Positions 24,782 to 32,926 of a DNA stretch of 64,000 nucleotides are shown piece after piece. How positions within the stretch are numbered: position 1 is the stretch's first letter; each line of letters starts with the position of its first letter. The notes beneath the pieces were generated by a model. That model worked only from the letters and a program-made list of their open reading frames with translations. It did not search any database and was not told where the DNA came from. Position numbers and translations under genes: made by a program. Origin of the DNA: Methanomassiliicoccaceae archaeon UBA472 (GTDB taxonomy: Archaea > Thermoplasmatota > Thermoplasmata > Methanomassiliicoccales > UBA472); assembly GCA_002497075.1 (NCBI GenBank), contig DAML01000008.1, positions 1 to 64,000 on the forward strand. The letters are read 5' to 3'.

Positions 24782-25208
24782 CCTGCTCAACCCCCACTGG
24801 CATCTGTCCATCTATCACGCCTATTATGCCGCGCCCAAGCGCGCTCTCCGCCACCACCAGCTCCAGTTCGTTGGCCGTAGCGCAAAAAATTGAGCATACT
24901 TCGGGCACCTGCTTGATCCTCTGCAGCACGTTCACCGGGTAAGCGTCCCGCATGACCACGAAGAAGGTGTGGCCGGCACCGACCTTCAGGGCGTTCCGCA
25001 TGGCGCATTCCTTGAGCTCAGGGTCGTTGCCCTCCACCCTCACCAACCGGTCGCCTGACGCCTCGCAGAAGGCCACTCCGAACTTGGCCTGGGGAACGGA
25101 GTTCACCATGGCCTCGTAGAGGTCCTCGGCGGTCTTGATGAAGTGCGACTGCCCGACGATAACGTTGGTGTCGGCGGGCTTCTCCACCGGAACGTTGTAC
25201 TGCTTCAT
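24726..25208 (-). CDS. Adenosine-specific kinase family protein (DUF355)
   Basis: 160 residues from ATG 25208, preceded by GGAGGAG. Family segments: NVIVGQSHFIKTAEDLYEA, KFGVAFCEASGDRLVR, GAGHTFFVVMRDAYPVNVL and FCATANELELVVAE. The family is annotated from structural and binding work on a Pyrobaculum homologue as an adenosine-specific kinase; the in vivo role is uncertain. The gene heads the operon with the methyltransferase and ogg. Confidence 0.88.
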   Translation of the reverse strand: MKQYNVPVEKPADTNVIVGQSHFIKTAEDLYEAMVNSVPQAKFGVAFCEASGDRLVRVEGNDPELKECAMRNALKVGAGHTFFVVMRDAYPVNVLQRIKQVPEVCSIFCATANELELVVAESALGRGIIGVIDGQMPVGVEQDEDVQKRRGFLRKIGYKL

Positions 25209-25289
25209 TCTCCTCCCAGTCTTACAATCCTCACCCGGATATTTACATTGTGCGCCGCGGCAATTTACTTTATTGCGGCAAACGATTCC

Positions 25290-26087
25290 ATGCGCATGAT
25301 ACGCACCGGCCCGGCCGGATATCCGGAAGGTTCGCGTTCCCCGGCGGACGCCGTGCGCAAGGTGAAGGCGGTCGGACTGAGCGCGCTCGAGGTCCAGTTC
25401 GTCAGGAACGTCCTTTACAACCCCGCCAGGGCAGAGGAGGCCCGGTCGGAAGCGAAGGAGAGCGGGGTGCTGCTGAGCGTTCACGCGCCCTATTACATCA
25501 ACCTGAACTCGTCATCGCCGGAGACCAAAGAGAAGAGCGAGGAATGGATACTGAGGGCGATGCGCGGCGCCGAGGCGTTCGGAGCGTGGATCGTAGTCGT
25601 TCACGCCGCCACCTATGGAGAGGAAGAAAAGAGCAGCACGAAAAACGTCATCGATTCGCTCACAAGGGTCCGGGACACGGCGGACACCGAGTCGCTGAAA
25701 GCGGTCATAGGCCTGGAGACCATGGGCAAGAAGGCGGCCTGGGGCACCGTCCCGGAGATACTGGAGGTGATGAACGAGGTCCCCGGCGTCCTGCCGGTGG
25801 TGGATTTCGCGCATCTCCAGGCCAGAGGCCCGCCGCTCAGCGCTGAACGATTGCAGTTCCTGCTGGGATCGCTATCGGAGGTCCCGCGCCTGCACTGCCA
25901 TCTCAGCGGCATCGAGTTCACCGCCGCCGGGGAGAGGAAGCATCTTCGGCTGGGGGAGGGGTTGGACCATAAGATGGTGCTTGACGTTCTGCGTGATTCG
26001 GGAATGGAAGCCACCGTCATCTGCGAGTCGACATCTCCCATGGAGGACGCCCAGATCATTCAACGGTACGTGAGCCAGGGCATTTAA
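25290..26087 (+). CDS. AP endonuclease family 2 / xylose isomerase-like TIM barrel
   Basis: 265 residues from ATG 25290; a TTTACTTTAT box about 22 bases upstream suggests a leaderless mRNA. Endonuclease IV-like metal-site segments appear in order: SVHAPYYINL, WIVVVHAATYG, VIGLETMG, VVDFAHLQARG, RLHCHLSGIEF and VICESTSP. Endonuclease IV cuts DNA at abasic sites using three zinc ions. The divergent neighbour operon has a DNA glycosylase whose product it could process. A role as a sugar isomerase-like enzyme cannot be excluded. Confidence 0.8.
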   Translation: MRMIRTGPAGYPEGSRSPADAVRKVKAVGLSALEVQFVRNVLYNPARAEEARSEAKESGVLLSVHAPYYINLNSSSPETKEKSEEWILRAMRGAEAFGAWIVVVHAATYGEEEKSSTKNVIDSLTRVRDTADTESLKAVIGLETMGKKAAWGTVPEILEVMNEVPGVLPVVDFAHLQARGPPLSAERLQFLLGSLSEVPRLHCHLSGIEFTAAGERKHLRLGEGLDHKMVLDVLRDSGMEATVICESTSPMEDAQIIQRYVSQGI

Positions 26088-26139
26088 TAAACAACTTGAA
26101 ATAATCACAGAACAATCAGGAGCCAGCAGGGTGGGTCAC

Positions 26140-27123
26140 ATGCCAGGAGACCAGAGGGAGGCCAACGAGGAAGAGGTTTTCGAGTTCGACTGCCCCGAGT
26201 GCGGAAAGCACATCGTGGGCGAGGCGGACAAATGCCCGGGCTGCGGCACGGAGTTCGTCATCGAGGAGGTGCCGATGCTGGATTGTCCGTACTGCGGCGA
26301 ACCCTGCCCGATCGAGTCCGTTACCTGCGCGTCCTGCGGAAAGAGCCTGGTGGAGGAGGGCGAGGACGAGCTTCGTCAGGAGTTCCCGAGGCTGGTGGCC
26401 GAGGTGAAACCGCTGCTGATCATATCCAAGGACTACGAGGTGGAGGTCGGGGAAGGCCGGCGCCTCATTGACAAGGCGGTACAGGCTGGAAAGCAGAGGG
26501 ACCTGGCCACCGCGGTGCAGATGGTCAAGGAGGCCCGCTCCTCCATCAAGGCCGCGCTCGACGAGAGGCTGGTCGTGGAGGAGGGCAACCTTGAGAAGCT
26601 GGTATCCATCGTCTCCCGCTCCGGCATAGACCCCAAGGAGGTGTCCGATTCCCTTTCCGCGCTGCGCTCGCTGCGCGAGGAAGGCGACACCGAGGGAGCG
26701 TTGCAGGCGGCGGCCAAGGGCCGCAAGGCCGCGGAACGTTCCTCGGGGAAGTACCTGGAAGCCAACGACCTGGCGGAATCGCTATCCCGCCTGATCGACG
26801 TGTGCGACCAGTTCTACCTGGATTCAAGGGAGGCCAAGCGCATGTTGCACGAGGCCCGGGACGCCGGGGACCACGGCGACTGGGGGATGATGGGAATACT
26901 CGCTCGCAAGGGCCGCGAGCAGCTCATGCGCTCGCTGCCGGAAGCTACCCGCGCGGAGATGCGCAAGGCGAAGAACCAGCTTCTGGACGCCAAGGCCGAG
27001 GGCAAGGACGTGCGCACCCTGGTGAAGGTGCTCAAGGACGCGGGAGTGGCGATGAACCGCGAGCGTTACGATCAGGCGCTGGAGCGCCTGTCGGACTTCA
27101 AGGACGAGCACAAGCGGCTCTAA
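26140..27123 (+). CDS. Double zinc-ribbon protein with helical C-terminal region
   Basis: 327 residues from ATG 26140 (a GTG at 26131 also exists). Two zinc ribbons occupy residues 15-75: CPECGK with CPGCGTEF, and CPYCGEPCP with CASCGK. The rest is highly charged helix, probably coiled coil or helical hairpins, with repeated GD-type turns (REEGDTEGALQAAAKGRKAA, RDAGDHGDWGMMGIL, RERYDQALERL) reminiscent of tetratricopeptide-like helix pairs. Function is unknown. It overlaps the convergent DUF835 gene by four bases. Confidence 0.7.
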   Translation: MPGDQREANEEEVFEFDCPECGKHIVGEADKCPGCGTEFVIEEVPMLDCPYCGEPCPIESVTCASCGKSLVEEGEDELRQEFPRLVAEVKPLLIISKDYEVEVGEGRRLIDKAVQAGKQRDLATAVQMVKEARSSIKAALDERLVVEEGNLEKLVSIVSRSGIDPKEVSDSLSALRSLREEGDTEGALQAAAKGRKAAERSSGKYLEANDLAESLSRLIDVCDQFYLDSREAKRMLHEARDAGDHGDWGMMGILARKGREQLMRSLPEATRAEMRKAKNQLLDAKAEGKDVRTLVKVLKDAGVAMNRERYDQALERLSDFKDEHKRL

Positions 27124-28127
27124 CGTTCCCGCACCAGGCGCATCTCACGTTCCAGTATCGAGCGTTCCTGCACGCTGAGGCTGGCCGGGTCTATTGACAA
27201 GAGGAACAGGGCCTGCCGCTCGCTGATGCGGTCCACAAGGGACCGGATGAAGCGCAGCGCCCCTTCGAACGAATTGCTGCTGATGAGGTACTGCAGGTCG
27301 TCGATAAGAATGACCGCCTTCTCCTGCCGCTCCATGAACTCCTCCAGCACCACCACGATCTTCTCCAGCGACGGCGGGATGGTCCGCTCCGCCTCCGATT
27401 CGTGGTCCGTAAGCCAGATCAGCTCGGCCTTGATCTCGTTGTAGGACTTGCGCAGCAACCGCGGATTCGTTCTCGATATCGCCAATCCCTGGTAGCCCTT
27501 GGCCAGGTAGCCGACGAAGATGCCATGTGAGAAGTCCCGGGATTGTTCTTCAACAAGGTAGCTCTCTCCTTCGTCCAGCTCCAGCTCCACGTCCCGCAGG
27601 TCGCGCTTGCTGGCCATCTCCAGTGATTTCTCGCGGTGGTACTTCATGATGGCCTGCTTGAGCTCCAGGATGTTAACGGCCTCGCCAAGCCCCTCGCCGG
27701 CGCTCTCCACCCGCAGGTTGTCGCGGTAGAAGTGCATGATGAACTCGGTGAGGTCTGGCGCCCGGTCCTGCCGGTAGTCCTCGATCAGCGATTCCAGGGC
27801 TTTCCGGTCGCCTACCCTCATCAAGGTTATCGACGTGTCGGGGAATATCGAATCGCCGAGGGTGAACTCCGCCGCCCGCTCGCCGCGGTACATCATCTCC
27901 ACGCTGTTGTTCCCGGAGGGTTTGAAGCTGTACAGGGCGACGGTCGGTGATCCCTGATCGAACACCAGGACGCCGTTCGAAGAATCCCCGTCCAGGGTCA
28001 GAACGGTGCGCAGATAGCCGGTGAACCCCTCTTTCTTTATGGTGTCCAGAAGCTCGCGGAGCGAGGCCTGACCGCCCTTTCGCTCCTCCTCCCTTTCCGC
28101 GGACGGCAGACGCATCTCCGAAATCAT
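27120..28127 (-). CDS. DUF835-domain protein
   Basis: 335 residues from ATG 28127. The N-terminal part (LRELLDTIKKEGFTGYLRTV, then GVLVFDQGSPTVALYSF) resembles small ligand-independent sensor domains such as DUF4388. The C-terminal 130 residues are DUF835: SYLVEEQSRDFSHGIFVGYL, GLAISRTNPRLLRKSY, VILIDDLQYLISSNSFEG and LFLLSIDPASLS. DUF835 looks like a RecA-type core without a P-loop and is found in archaeal signalling proteins. A TATA tract near 28160 supports this start. Proposed role: signalling, target unknown. Confidence 0.75.
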   Translation of the reverse strand: MISEMRLPSAEREEERKGGQASLRELLDTIKKEGFTGYLRTVLTLDGDSSNGVLVFDQGSPTVALYSFKPSGNNSVEMMYRGERAAEFTLGDSIFPDTSITLMRVGDRKALESLIEDYRQDRAPDLTEFIMHFYRDNLRVESAGEGLGEAVNILELKQAIMKYHREKSLEMASKRDLRDVELELDEGESYLVEEQSRDFSHGIFVGYLAKGYQGLAISRTNPRLLRKSYNEIKAELIWLTDHESEAERTIPPSLEKIVVVLEEFMERQEKAVILIDDLQYLISSNSFEGALRFIRSLVDRISERQALFLLSIDPASLSVQERSILEREMRLVRER

Positions 28128-28214
28128 GTGACCCTGTAGACAAAGGGGAATGCCAGATAATATAATTGTCTGAATCGAGAACGTCAGAAACGCGGTCCGA
28201 TCAGCAGTTGAAAA

Positions 28215-28223
28215 TTGTATAAA
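28215..28223 (+). promoter_or_regulatory. TATA box for the membrane protein at 28249
   Basis: TTGTATAAA is centred 29-30 bases before the ATG, consistent with a leaderless transcript. Confidence 0.5.
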
Positions 28224-28248
28224 CAAGGAAAAATATTACTTCTGTTGC

Positions 28249-28779
28249 ATGGAATCGACAGATGACCCAGAAGGCAACAGTTCGCTTCAGTATTCATTCA
28301 AGTTGCCTGTTCGCGAAAAAGCGTATTTGCTGATCCTTTCGGGCTTTGTCCTTGCGCTCGGGTTTTTCACAATATTCATATCAGAGCTTTTTATAGTAAC
28401 GGTTATCACATTGGGCGTTTTGGCGATATTTTATTTTTTCATTCTACTCTGGACCTTCTCCGCCTGTCCTAAGACGATAACGATCCAAGGCGAATCCATT
28501 ATTATGAAAAACATATTATTTAATAGGATTAGGAAGATATCGGACATCTTCTGGTTGGACCTGTTCTCGGGAGACGACATCTGGGAACGTTCCTCCCGTA
28601 TGCAGTTCGATGAGGGATGGTCCGAATTCATCATCAAATCATCATACGATGCTGGATTAGCGATACAAGAAGCCTATGTAAAGAAATTTGGCGAGAGACC
28701 ATTGACATACAAGGAATACCTTAAGAAAAACGATCGACTTAAATGGATTTCATCACCCCCGAGCATGGACGATCAATAA
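28249..28779 (+). CDS. Small two-helix membrane protein, unknown function
   Basis: 176 residues. Two adjacent hydrophobic helices (YLLILSGFVLALGFFTIFIS and LFIVTVITLGVLAIFYFFIL) lie between a short N-terminus and a cytoplasmic domain with SIIMKNILFNRIRKISDIFW, which resembles PH-like domains of YdbS/EbsA-type proteins, though weakly. The coding region is much more AT-rich than its surroundings, suggesting recent acquisition or weak selection. Confidence 0.6.
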   Translation: MESTDDPEGNSSLQYSFKLPVREKAYLLILSGFVLALGFFTIFISELFIVTVITLGVLAIFYFFILLWTFSACPKTITIQGESIIMKNILFNRIRKISDIFWLDLFSGDDIWERSSRMQFDEGWSEFIIKSSYDAGLAIQEAYVKKFGERPLTYKEYLKKNDRLKWISSPPSMDDQ

Positions 28780-28790
28780 AAAATCGATGG

Positions 28791-28812
28791 CCATCATCTA
28801 CGATGATGATGG
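28791..28812 (+). terminator. Possible hairpin terminator
   Basis: CCATCATC and GATGATGG form an eight-base-pair stem around the six-base loop TACGAT, 12 bases after the stop of the gene at 28249. No long T-run follows, so termination is uncertain. Confidence 0.35.
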
Positions 28813-28842
28813 TATAGTAGGAGCTACAGAGGTCACAACAAA

Positions 28843-28850
28843 TTTTAAAT
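28843..28850 (+). promoter_or_regulatory. TATA box of tRNA-Thr
   Basis: TTTTAAAT is centred about 30 bases before the tRNA 5' end, the normal archaeal spacing. Confidence 0.5.
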
Positions 28851-28877
28851 GGCCGTAGCGGTTGATGTCGGCCTAGC

Positions 28878-28974
28878 GCCACTGTAGCTCAGCGGTAGCC
28901 CCTTCACGGGGCCGCTAGAGAGCGGCGGTTTCGTAAACCGCAGGCCGGGGGTTCAATACCCTCCAGTGGCTCCA
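28878..28974 (+). tRNA. tRNA-Thr(CGU) with a D-loop intron
   Basis: Acceptor GCCACTG pairs with CAGTGGC, discriminator T, encoded CCA. D-stem GCTC/GAGC, anticodon stem GCGGT/ACCGC with loop TTCGTAA (anticodon CGT), five-base variable loop, T-arm GGGGG/CCCTC with TTCAATA. U73 fits archaeal threonine tRNAs. The gene is 20 bases too long, and all the excess is in the D-loop. Removing 28898-28917 leaves a canonical D-loop AGCGGTAGA. The stop codon of convergent thiC begins one base after the CCA. Confidence 0.93.
28898..28917 (+). other. 20-nt noncanonical intron in the tRNA-Thr D-loop
   Basis: A bulge-helix-bulge fits exactly. GCGG (28892-28895) pairs with CCGC (28912-28915) as the four-bp centre. 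TAG (28896-28898) and TAG (28916-28918) are the two three-base bulges. CCCC/GGGG around TTCAC is the intron helix and the D-stem is the exon helix. Cutting after TA in each bulge removes 20 bases and joins GCGGTA to GAGAGC. Confidence 0.85.
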
Positions 28975-28975
28975 T

Positions 28976-30244
28976 TCATTCTTCTAGGTACTTTTGGACC
29001 AACTTGATGGCGCACACGTCACCGCACATTGAGCAGCCCTCGTCCTCAGCGGTCGCCCCGCGTTTGCGGTATCTTCTAGCCTTCTCCGGATCCAACGCCT
29101 CACGGTACATCGCTTCCCAGTCCAGCTTCTTGCGCGCCCGGGCCATGCGCTCGTCCCGCTCCGCCCCGCGCCCCAACGCCAGATCGGCGGCGTGCGCGGC
29201 GATCTTGCTGGCGATGACGCCCTCCTTGACGTCCTCCACGTCCGGAAGGGACAGATGCTCGGCCGGTGTCACATAGCAGAGGAAGTCCGCTCCGGCGAAT
29301 GCCGCAATAGCACCGCCGATGGCGCCGACGATGTGGTCGTACCCAGGCGCTATATCGGTAACGAGAGGTCCGAGCACGTAGAACGGCGCGTTGTCGCAGA
29401 CGCGCTTCTCCAGCTGCACGTTCGCCTGTATCTGTGAGAGAGGCACGTGACCGGGGCCCTCGACCATGCATTGTACGCCAACTTCACGGCAGCGCTGCAC
29501 CAGTTCTCCGAGGATGATCAGTTCCTGTATCTGGGCGCGGTCCGTAGCGTCGGCCACGCAACCCGGGCGTAAGCCGTCGCCGAGGCTGATGGCGAACTCG
29601 TACTTCTGGGCCAGCTCCAGCAGGTAATCGAAGTTCTCGTAGAGCGGGTTCTCCATCTTGTTGTGGAGGATCCAGGCGGTGAGGAACGATCCGCCGCGAG
29701 ATACCACGTCGGTAAGGCGCCCGGAATTGCGCAAACGTGACACGGACTCCAGGGTGATGCCGCAATGGACCGTCATGAAGTCCACGCCGTCCTTGGCGTG
29801 GCGTTCTATGCCGCCGAACATGTCGTCCTCGTCCATGTCCACCACCGCGCTGCGGCGGGCGGCGCGCAACCCCTCTTGATAGATCGGAACGGTGCCGACC
29901 GGCACGCGCACCTCCTTGAGTATCGTGCGGCGTATGGCGTCCACGTCACCGCCGGTGCTGAGGTCCATTATGGCGTCCGCGCCGTAACGGACGGCGACGC
30001 GGGCCTTCTCCAGCTCCGGCTCCAGGTCCGGGAGGTCCCTGGACGTTCCCACGTTGGCGTTGACCTTGACGGTAAGGCCTTCCCCGATGGCGCACGGTTC
30101 TGGCGAGTGTATCGGATTGCAAGGGATGACCGCGCGGCCGGTGGCCAGCATGCGCCTGATCCACTCGGGGTCCGCCCCTTCGGCCTTGGCCGCCCTCTTG
30201 ACCTCCTCTGAGGGACCGGCCCTCGCTCGGAACATTATGCTCAT
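28976..30244 (-). CDS. thiC: Phosphomethylpyrimidine synthase ThiC
   Basis: 422 residues from ATG 30244 (TTG 30256 and ATG 30235 are alternatives). ThiC core motifs are present: VKVNANVGTS, DAIMDLSTGGD, VPVGTVPIYQ, MTVHCGITLE, SRGGSFLTAW, MVEGPGHVPL and a C-terminal CSMCGDVC, the CX2CX4C motif that binds the radical-SAM 4Fe-4S cluster. It rearranges aminoimidazole ribotide into the thiamine pyrimidine. The archaeal length (no bacterial N-terminal domain) is normal. Thi4 at 21838 makes the thiazole. Confidence 0.96.
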   Translation of the reverse strand: MSIMFRARAGPSEEVKRAAKAEGADPEWIRRMLATGRAVIPCNPIHSPEPCAIGEGLTVKVNANVGTSRDLPDLEPELEKARVAVRYGADAIMDLSTGGDVDAIRRTILKEVRVPVGTVPIYQEGLRAARRSAVVDMDEDDMFGGIERHAKDGVDFMTVHCGITLESVSRLRNSGRLTDVVSRGGSFLTAWILHNKMENPLYENFDYLLELAQKYEFAISLGDGLRPGCVADATDRAQIQELIILGELVQRCREVGVQCMVEGPGHVPLSQIQANVQLEKRVCDNAPFYVLGPLVTDIAPGYDHIVGAIGGAIAAFAGADFLCYVTPAEHLSLPDVEDVKEGVIASKIAAHAADLALGRGAERDERMARARKKLDWEAMYREALDPEKARRYRKRGATAEDEGCSMCGDVCAIKLVQKYLEE

Positions 30245-30371
30245 CGTCGCCACCAACCCGTTTTCCTGATTTATTGCTTACCTCTCGAGCCTGGTCGGAT
30301 ATGAAGGTTTCCCTGCTCCCTAAACTGGGATTAAACGCTCCGAAATTTGGTCTAAAAAACCCCCTGTTTGC

Positions 30372-30379
30372 TTATATAG
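30372..30379. promoter_or_regulatory. TATA element between thiC and gyrB, readable both ways
   Basis: GCTTATATAGCC reads TTATATAG toward gyrB and TATATAAG toward thiC. For gyrB a start near 30402 gives a leader of about 100 nt. The element may drive one or both genes. Confidence 0.45.
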
Positions 30380-30441
30380 CCAGATGGTAAACCCAGGGTA
30401 TTAATACTTTGATGCCATTCGCTTACTCAGCGGATGGGATG

Positions 30442-30465
30442 CGGTCGAACTCATAGTCTCGACCG
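30442..30465 (+). promoter_or_regulatory. Hairpin in the gyrB leader
   Basis: CGGTCGA (30442-30448) and TCGACCG (30459-30465) form a perfect seven-bp stem with a ten-base loop, about 40 bases before the gyrB ATG and inside the predicted leader. It could be a protein operator or RNA element; there is no direct evidence for either. Confidence 0.4.
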
Positions 30466-30504
30466 AACGGTATCGCATTCATTGATTCACAGAGGGTATC
30501 CAAT

Positions 30505-32916
30505 ATGGAGGACGCGAGCTACAACGCCAACAGCATACAGGTGCTGGAAGGCCTGGAGGCCGTTCGCAAGCGGCCAGGCATGTACATAGGCAGCACCGAC
30601 ACCAGGGGTCTTCATCATCTGGTCTACGAGATCGTGGACAACGCCATAGACGAGGTGATGGGAGGCTACTGCACCAACATCGACATCTCCATCAACCAGG
30701 ACGGCAGCGTCACCGTGGTCGACGATGGGCGTGGGATCCCTACCGGTCTCGTGCCCAAGTACGAGAGGTCGGCGGTGGAGATGGTTCTGACCGTTCTTCA
30801 CGCCGGCGGCAAGTTCGACCGCAAGAGCTACAAGGTGTCCGGAGGACTGCACGGCGTTGGCATGTCCGTGGTGAACGCCCTCTCCGAGTGGCTTGACGTA
30901 AAGGTGCGCCGCGAGGGCAAGGAGCACTATCTGAGGTGCGAGAGAGGCATCGTCACAGTACCCCTGAAGGAGCTGGGGCCGGCCGAAGGTTCCGGAACCA
31001 CCATCACCTTCATGCCCGACAAGACCATCTTCGAGACGGTCCAGTTCGAGTACGACGTATTGGCGGAGAAGTTCAAGGACCTGGCCTACCTGAACAAGAC
31101 CGCGATCATATCCTTCAAGGACGAGATCTCTGGGCGCCAGGACCGTTTCCACTTCGAGGGCGGCATCATCGAGTTCGTGGAGGACCTCAACCGCAGCCGG
31201 ACCAAGCTGCACGAGAAGCCCATCTACCTGCTCGCCGAGAAGGACAACGTCATCGTCGAGCTGTCCATGCAGTACACGGACGCCTACGCGGAGAACATTT
31301 ATTCTTTCGTAAACAACATCAACACCGCCGAGGGCGGCACTCACATGGTCGGCCTGCGCTCCGCTCTGACCCGGGCCATGAACGACTATGCCAAGGAGAA
31401 GAACATGCTCAAGGGAATGGACGCCTTGAGCGGTGAGGACGTGCGCGAAGGGTTGACGGCGATCTTGAGCATCAAGGTTCCCGAGCCCCAGTTCGAAGGG
31501 CAGACTAAAACCAAGTTGGGCAACAGCGAGATCAAAGGCATCGTCGACAGTTCAGTGTTCGAGAAGCTGGCCGAGTTCCTGCAGGAGAACCCCAAGGTGG
31601 GCGCGGTGTGCATCGAGCGGGCAATACTCGCGGCACAGGCCAGGGAGGCGGCCAGGAAAGCAAGGGACCTCACCCGGCGCAAGGGCATTCTGGAAAGCGC
31701 CGCTTTGCCCGGAAAGCTAGCCGATTGCAGCGAGAGGGACCCGGCGAAATCGGAGATCTATATCGTGGAAGGGAACAGCGCCGGCGGTTGCTTCTCCGGA
31801 GACACCAAGGTCGCCCTGGTCGACGGAAGAGAGCTGACGTTCGAAGAGCTGGTTAAGGAACAGTTCGAAGGGAAGGAGCACTTCTGCTACACCCTCAGGA
31901 TGAACGGGACGATCGGGGTCGAGAGAGCCATCAACGCCCGGAAGACCAAGGAGAACGCACCTGTCCTCAAGGTCACACTGGACAATGACGAGGTCATCAC
32001 CTGCACTCCCGATCACCAGTTCATGACCAGGGACGGTAAGTATGTGGAAGCACAGTCTCTGCAGGATGGGTCTTCGTTAATGCCGCTTTACCGGACTGTC
32101 GAGGGAGCGGTATGGTGCCCGACATCAGAGCGATGGATGTCATTTGGTTTGACCGGCCTCTTCGTATCTAACTATAATGGCGAAGCAGCGGCGTATAATC
32201 ACAAGGTCGTCAAGGTGGATGATCTCGGTGAAAGGACGGATGTCTACGATATCGAGGTCCCGCATAGCCACAACTTCGCTCTTGCTAGCGGTGTGTTCGT
32301 TCATAACAGTGCCAAAATGGGCCGCAACCGGGAGTTCCAGGCCATTCTTCCGCTCAGGGGCAAGATCCTCAATGTGGAAAAGTCCCGTATGGACAAGATC
32401 CTCAAGAACCAGGAGATCCACAACCTGATAACCGCCATCGGAGCGAACATAGGCCCGGACTGCGACCCCAGCAAGGCCCGGTACCATCAGATCATCATGA
32501 TGACCGATGCCGATGTGGACGGGGCGCACATCAGGACGCTGATGCTCACTTTGTTCTACCGCTACATGCGCCCGCTGATCGACGCCGGTTTCATCTACAT
32601 CGCCCAGCCGCCCCTTTACAAGGTCAGCAAGGGCAACAAGGAAGTATACGTCTACGACGACGAGGCCCTAGGAAAAGCAATGGAGGAGATGGGCAAGAAC
32701 GTCAACCTGCAGAGGTACAAAGGTCTCGGCGAGATGAACCCCAAGCAGCTGTGGGAGACGACCATGGACCCTGAAACGAGGACGCTGAGGAAGGTGACCG
32801 TCGAGGATGCTATGAAAGCGGACGAGATGTTCACCATCCTGATGGGCGATGAAGTGGAACCGCGGCGGGCGTTCATCATGTCGCACGCTAACGAGGTGGA
32901 GAACCTGGACATCTGA
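30505..32916 (+). CDS. gyrB: DNA gyrase subunit B, precursor with intein
   Basis: 803-residue precursor, 630 after splicing, the usual GyrB length. The N-terminal GHKL ATPase has YEIVDNAIDEVMGGY, VVDDGRGIPTG and GGLHGVGMSVVNAL. The TOPRIM motif VEGNSAGG is split by the intein before SAKMGRN and continues MMTDADVDGAHIRTL; the C-terminus has QRYKGLGEMN. With GyrA it introduces negative supercoils. Gyrase in Euryarchaeota is regarded as an ancient acquisition from bacteria. The usual EGDSAGG aspartate is Asn here. GyrA follows after ten bases. Confidence 0.96.
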   Translation: MEDASYNANSIQVLEGLEAVRKRPGMYIGSTDTRGLHHLVYEIVDNAIDEVMGGYCTNIDISINQDGSVTVVDDGRGIPTGLVPKYERSAVEMVLTVLHAGGKFDRKSYKVSGGLHGVGMSVVNALSEWLDVKVRREGKEHYLRCERGIVTVPLKELGPAEGSGTTITFMPDKTIFETVQFEYDVLAEKFKDLAYLNKTAIISFKDEISGRQDRFHFEGGIIEFVEDLNRSRTKLHEKPIYLLAEKDNVIVELSMQYTDAYAENIYSFVNNINTAEGGTHMVGLRSALTRAMNDYAKEKNMLKGMDALSGEDVREGLTAILSIKVPEPQFEGQTKTKLGNSEIKGIVDSSVFEKLAEFLQENPKVGAVCIERAILAAQAREAARKARDLTRRKGILESAALPGKLADCSERDPAKSEIYIVEGNSAGGCFSGDTKVALVDGRELTFEELVKEQFEGKEHFCYTLRMNGTIGVERAINARKTKENAPVLKVTLDNDEVITCTPDHQFMTRDGKYVEAQSLQDGSSLMPLYRTVEGAVWCPTSERWMSFGLTGLFVSNYNGEAAAYNHKVVKVDDLGERTDVYDIEVPHSHNFALASGVFVHNSAKMGRNREFQAILPLRGKILNVEKSRMDKILKNQEIHNLITAIGANIGPDCDPSKARYHQIIMMTDADVDGAHIRTLMLTLFYRYMRPLIDAGFIYIAQPPLYKVSKGNKEVYVYDDEALGKAMEEMGKNVNLQRYKGLGEMNPKQLWETTMDPETRTLRKVTVEDAMKADEMFTILMGDEVEPRRAFIMSHANEVENLDI
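31789..32307 (+). other. GyrB mini-intein in the TOPRIM motif
   Basis: 173 residues between Gly and Ser of SAGG / SAK. Begins CFSGDTKVALVDG; block B is VITCTPDHQFMT with the His present; block F is VYDIEVPHSHNFALASG; ends HN before Ser. There is no endonuclease. The insertion interrupts the catalytic metal-binding motif, so gyrase needs splicing to work. Confidence 0.93.
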
Positions 32917-32926
32917 GGTGACCAAA

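Noticed and set aside
28878..28974. tRNA-Thr as a pseudogene because of the enlarged D-loop
   Set aside because: All stems, the CCA and U73 are intact, a TATA box is in place, and the extra bases form an exact bulge-helix-bulge.
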